64,000 nucleotides of DNA from positions 1,059,001 through 1,123,000 of the forward strand of contig CAJNDS010002135.1 in NCBI GenBank assembly GCA_905221605.1, written 5' to 3'. The notes under the pieces are model-generated. The model was not told the DNA's origin. It was given only the letters and a program-made list of their open reading frames with translations, and ran no database searches. The position numbers and the translations under genes were made by a program. Origin of the DNA: Symbiodinium natans. Taxonomy: Eukaryota > Sar > Dinophyceae > Suessiales > Symbiodiniaceae. Below, piece by piece: positions 32,279 to 38,200 of this stretch (position 1 is the stretch's first letter; each line of letters begins with the position of its first letter).

Positions 32279-35200
32279 GTCTATCTCTTTCTCTTTTTTT
32301 TTTCTCTCTCTCTCTCTCTCTATCCCTCTCTCTTTGTCTTTCTTCCTTATTCCAGCGCCCCTAGACCCGAAACCCTAAAGCCACCCTAAAGCCTACACCT
32401 TAAAAACCCCCAGACCCCAAACTCCAACCCCCCCAACCCATAAGCCCTAAACTTCACAAACCCTAAACCCCAAAGCCTGAAACCTGAAACCCTAAACCCT
32501 AAACCCTAAACCCTAAACCCTAAACCCTAAACCCTAAACCCTAAACCCTACACCCTAAACCCTAAACCCTAAACCCTCAACCCTAACCCGATAAACCCTA
32601 ATCCCGGAGCGCAGCTCGGGTTCCGCAAAGGCCGCATCTACGTGGCCGGATACACCCGCGGCTCGCGGTCTCAAGGGGTTTGCGCCTATTCGGGTGTTGG
32701 GTGCCGGGTTTAAACGGGTTCAGGGCTTCAGGCTTCTTAGGGTTTAGGGTTTAGGGTTTAGGGTTTAGGGTTTAGGGTTTAGGGTTTAGGGTTTAGGGTT
32801 TAGGGTTTAGGGTTTAGGGTTTAGGGTTTGAGGTTTGGGGTTTGGGGTTTGGGGTTTGGGGTTTGGGGTTTAGGGCTTAGGGCTTAGGGTTTAGGTTCAC
32901 TTGCTTCGGGCTTTAGTGGAGTTGCTGAAGTATGAAGATGCTTGGCGGTCGAGAACTTGGAGGTTTGACTACCCGAGGCAGCTCTGCTTCCCTCCCTTGC
33001 CTTGCAAAAACTGCTTTACCCCACAACGCCTAGGACCCTCTTAATCCCCTTAAAAACCGAAAAGGGCACCCGTTTTGTTCCTATGTTGCTCCTGGGTCTA
33101 GATGCGAATTCCACCCAAATTGCCCCATCTTGGAAGCGTCCCTAAACCCTAAACCCTAAACCCTAAGCCCTAAACCCTAAACCCTAAACCTGCGCTGAAG
33201 ACCACTTGCACCTCCCAGACTGCGGCCCTCAGAAGCGGGGGGCGGCGGGGGGGGGCGGGGACGTGGGTGGCCGGCTGCAGCCACTGCTGCAAGCCTTTCC
33301 TCCTCCTCCTCCTCCTCCTCCTCCTCCTCCTGTAAACCCCAAACCCCAAACTTTAAACCCTAAACCCCAAAACCCTAAAGCCCTAAACCCTAAACCCTAA
33401 ACCCTACACCCTAAACCCTAAACCCTAAACCCTAAATCCCTTCCCCCCCATCCGAGGCTCCCTCGATGGCAACAGCAACCAGGGCTTCGCGGATGTGTTT
33501 CTCATGGAGACTTGGGGTCTCCTAGACAGATTTCCAGGCTGTGGGTTTAGGGTTTAGGGTTTAGGGTTTAGGGTTTAGGGTTTAGGGTTTAGGGTTTAGC
33601 ATCTCAAGTCCGAGCATTCACTAGTCGAGCAGCTTGTCAAGCATTGGAAAAAAATCCCACCCACCCAAGAAACCCATAACATTGAGAAAATATAAAATTC
33701 ACTCAATACTTTTCCGGTAGGCTTAAAGCTCAAAGTCTATTGGTCCAAAATATTTTAGTTTCTAACGGACCCAAAACCCGAAATCTAATCTAAGGCCCAC
33801 AACAAGCCCTTTAGTTTTGGTCGAAAATCCAGAAAACGAGAGACCACCCAGAACCGTCGATTCAGTACTGAAAAATCGCATTTTTAACTGGGACCCGGGC
33901 CGATCCTGGGGTCCCCCTCATTCAGGGTGTTGTTGGAGGCAAACTTTCCTCTCTCAAGGGGGGGTCGGAGTTTGAGGCAAAGGGGGGTCTCCGAAGATTA
34001 TTTTGCCTTTAAAATTGGAAAATACGACCCCCCCCTTGACCAAAACTAGGCTGTGAAAACGTCGCGAGGGCGGCCCTTCATCAGAATTGAGGGTTTAGAA
34101 CCCTAAAACACCCTGAAAAAACACTGAAAAACTCTGAAAAACCAAAAATTAGCCCAGGAAAAAAAACCGTTTGGCCACGAAGGGGGTCAGGGTTTAGGGC
34201 CCAGAAAAAAAAACGTTTGGTCACGAAGGTCATTAGGGTTTAAATATACATAGTAAGAGAGGGTTTAGGGATCAGGGTTTAGGGTTTAGGGTTTAGGGCT
34301 TAATTTGTAGCTTAGGGTTTAGGGTTTAGGGGTGCCTTACAGACACACTATGGGTCCTAAACCGCCCGTAGCCTTGAAGTCTGAACCGATCCGATGTAGG
34401 TGTTGATCTACATTATGTGGCCTTTTCATGTGACCCTACACCCCTTCTGTGCTCTAAGAGAGGGTTCAGGGTTCAGAGCTTAGGGAACCCTGTACCCTAA
34501 ACCCTAAACCCTAAACCCTAAACCTCTTCAGCCCCCTTCATATCTCAGAATCCGTCGAGGAGTTTGATGGCACGGGCGCGTGGCAATGGACGCAGCAGCG
34601 CGGCTCTGTGGCCCGGCTGTTGGTTTAGGGTTTAGGGTTTTAGGGTCTAGGGTTCAGGGTTCAGGGTTTAGGGTTTAGGGTTTAGGGTTTAGGCTGTTGC
34701 GGTGAGGGTTTTGGGTTTATGGGGTTTATCTTTGTGGTTTTCGGGGATTTGTAGCGTTTGTAGGGTTTATAGGGTTTACAGGGACTAGGGTTTCCAGGGT
34801 TTAGTATCCAGGGGGTTTACATGGGTTTTGGACGTAGGATCGATCCCTACAAAATCCGTGGTTGACTTCGCACTCCCTCTAGGAACCTCCCTAGCCGCTA
34901 AACCCGATGATGTAGGTTTAGATTTTTTTTGGGTTGTTGGATTTTGGGTTTTTGGGTTTGGGTTTTTTGGGTATTAGGGTTTTTGGGTTTTGGGTTTAGG
35001 GTTTAGGGTGTAGCCACCCCCCCTCCCCCCCCCTTCCCGCAATCATCGCGCAAGCCCCGAGGCGGCAGATGACTTTGCCGTAAGCCTCCAGCTGCGTGGC
35101 TGCAAGACCCTAACCCTAAGCCCTAAATTCCGGGTTCGGGGGGCCTGGTTGTTTTGGGTTGATACCCTGGTAGCCCAGCTGTACCCTTTTACCCATGTTT

Positions 35201-38200
35201 TTGTTATGAGCCCCCTCATAAAGTAACCAACCCTTGTTACAAATTAGGTGGCTTCCAAGATACTGGCAGGGCTTATAGCTCGTATCTCTAAGGTTGCACC
35301 CCATAGGCTTAAGGAATTGCAGGGTTTATAGGGTTCATAAAGTTGACAGGGTTTAGGCTTCAGGGTTTCGTTGTTAGGGTATAGGGTTTAGGTTTTCAGG
35401 ATTTATCAGATGCAGGATTTGGGCAAAGCCGCACTCGACGCTGCACCAGCATGAGCGTAGACCAGGCAGACACGAATGGTTGGACGACCTCAACATGACG
35501 AGTTTTTTTGGGTTAAACCCTAAACCCTATACCCTAAACCCTACACCCTAAACCGTAAACCCTAGACCCTAAACCCTAAACCCTAAACCCCAAACCCTAA
35601 GCCCTAAACCCTAAACCCTAAACCCTAAACCCTAAACCCAAACCCTAATCCTAAACCCTAAACCCTGTTTAGGTTTTAGGGTTTAGGGTTTCTTGGTACG
35701 CCCTTGGGATATTCATATGTTCCCTTATTGCATTTGCCTTTTAATGAGGATCAGAGTCAGGAGAATACTTTCTTCAGAGGGCTTTTGGGGCCAACCCCAG
35801 TTCATATTTTTGTAAGGTTTAGGGTTTAGGGTTAAGGTTTAGGGTTTAGGGTTTAGGGTTTAGGGTTTAGGGTTTAGAGGTTCGGGTTTAGGGTTTAGGG
35901 TTTAGGGTTTCAGGGTAGGGCTCAGGATTTCCTATGTCGGGTTTAGGGATGCAGTCGAGCCTAAGTCCTTCTTTCAGCCTCAAACCCAAAGCCCAAAACC
36001 CCAAAACCCTAAACCCGATACCCTAAACCCGAAATCCTAAATCTCAACTGCCCAAAACTCTCTGAGCCATCACTGAGGCTTACTGGTGATAGCTTGGCCT
36101 TGGGTGGCAGTTCGGCAGCAAGAGGGGGGGTTTGGGATTTTAGGGGCTTAGGGTTTAGGGTTTTAGGGTTTAGGGTTTAGGGTTTAGGGTTTAGTAGGGC
36201 TTGGGGTCTAGAATTTAGGGTTTAGGGTTTAGGGTTAGGGTTTAGGGTTTAGGGTTTGGGGTCTTGGGTTTTGGGTTAGGGTTTAGGGTTTAGGGTTTAG
36301 GGTTTAGGGTTTAGGATTTAGGGTTCCGGGTTTCGGGTTCGGTTTTCCAAGTCAGACGAGCTGCTGTTGTGAGGTGAACAAGGTACAATCGTAGGTTTGA
36401 ACATAATGCTATCTTTTGTTACCCTCATTCCCCTATATAATCCTTGTAAAGCCGGAAATTTTTGTCGTATTATCGGACCCCCCCCCCCCCCCAAACCTAC
36501 CTAAGCCCCAAGCCCTGAACCCTAAACCCGAGTCCATCGGTGCTAGAAGGGGGTGTCGTTTGCCATTCCCTAGGCTCCTGTACTTTGGCGTCAACCCTAG
36601 ACCCTAGGGTTTAGGGTTTAGGGTTTAGGGTTTAGGGTTTAGGGTTTAGGGTTTAGGGTTTAGGGTTTAGGGTTTAACCCTAGGCCCCTGAACCGCATGT
36701 GGCTCCAGGATTCACCAGCGGCTCCCTGGATGGCAACACCAACGCCGGGGACGAGGAGCCGCCAACAACGGTGAGGATCCAGGGATGCAGGATGGGAGTT
36801 TATTGGGTTTAGGGTTTAGGGTTTAGGGTTTAGGGCTTGGTTTAGCCAAGATGGGCTACTATGCCCTATAATCCCTCAAAAGGCCCTTTCTAGGGTTCAT
36901 TTTGGGGATTAGAAGGCCTAATGGCCCATCCTGGTTATTGGGTTTAGGGTTTAGGTTTAGTGTGTAGGGTTTAGGGTTTAGGGTTAGCGGCTTGTTCAGA
37001 AACTTAAATTTTTAGATACCATCAGAAGGGCAGTTTACCGTTTGCCTGCTTTGCCTTTATAGGCTCATCAGCAGTGCCAAAGGTCGTCGACACAGACAGA
37101 GGGCTCGCACGCATGAAATGCGTAGCGATCGACGAACGAAGAGCAGCGCATATTGACGCACAAGATATGTTGACAGATGTGCTTGTGTATTTCTTGTTTG
37201 TGTACGCGCATGTCATGTGCACACATCTGTGCAAATGTGTGTGCCGTGTACTTGCTTGTTAACTTCTTCATTGCCGTGATGACTTATGCAATGTCAGCGT
37301 CCCAGAGTCTTGCTGCACAGCAAGTCTGTTGTGTTGACTCTGTCTCCTGGTAGCTTAGACTCTAAACTCAAACCCAAGCCCCCCCCCCCCCCAACCTTGA
37401 AGCCTTAAACCCTAAACCCTAAACCCTAAACCCTAAACCAAAAACCCTAAACCCTAAACCCTAAGTGTCAATGCTTGTTTGGATGTTGTTGTGGTGTCTG
37501 TTTGGTCTGTTTGCTGGTGCTCTGGCACGTGGGAGCTTGGGGTTTGGATTTCGGGTTTACAGTTTAGGGTTTAGGGTTTGATATTTGAGAGGTGTTTCGG
37601 GTTCAGGGTTAGTTTCGGGGTGCATAACCCTAGGTGACGAGTTTAGAGGACCTCTTCGTCATGGAGTTTGACACCAATGCAACCAGTCTGCATGGAGCTG
37701 GCTTTGGAAGAATCACGTTCAGAAGCATGCTTTTGAAGCTTGTCTGTCCCATTGGGTCTCATTGTATGGGACCGGGTGAAGCCATCCAATCGCAATGCCT
37801 TCAGGTAAGCCCTAGATAACCCCCAAGCCCGAAACCCTAAACTCCAACCCGTCATCGCTCCCAAGCCCTGAACCCTAAACCCTAAACCCTAAACCCTAAC
37901 CGTTTCCCGGGCGAGCTCCCACCTTGTGGAGGCCACCTGGTGGCGAACACAGATCTGGGGCACAGCAGAACGTGACTTCTTGAGCTTCTCGGCTTTGATG
38001 GAAGCTTTCAGGCTTTAGAGTTTAGGTTTAGGGTGTAGGGCTTAGCTTTTAGGGTTTAGGGTTTAGGGGTTTAGGGCTTGGTGCTTGGGGTTGTTTAGGT
38101 TTTCGGGTTGTTTATGGTTTATATAGGCCTTCGGTAAATAGAGACATGTTTTGCGTAGGTATGGCTTGACAGAAGCGCAAGAGCACCTCGCACAGGCGCA

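Larger units (their letters stand above)
35080..36092 (+). other. SBBP intron region with two mobile elements
   Basis: A truncated family G copy (35166-35255) and a family C copy (35692-35812) lie among CCCTAAA (35513-35670) and TTTAGGG (35815-35915) arrays. Unique sequence at 35405-35510 has no clear exon. Confidence 0.5.
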
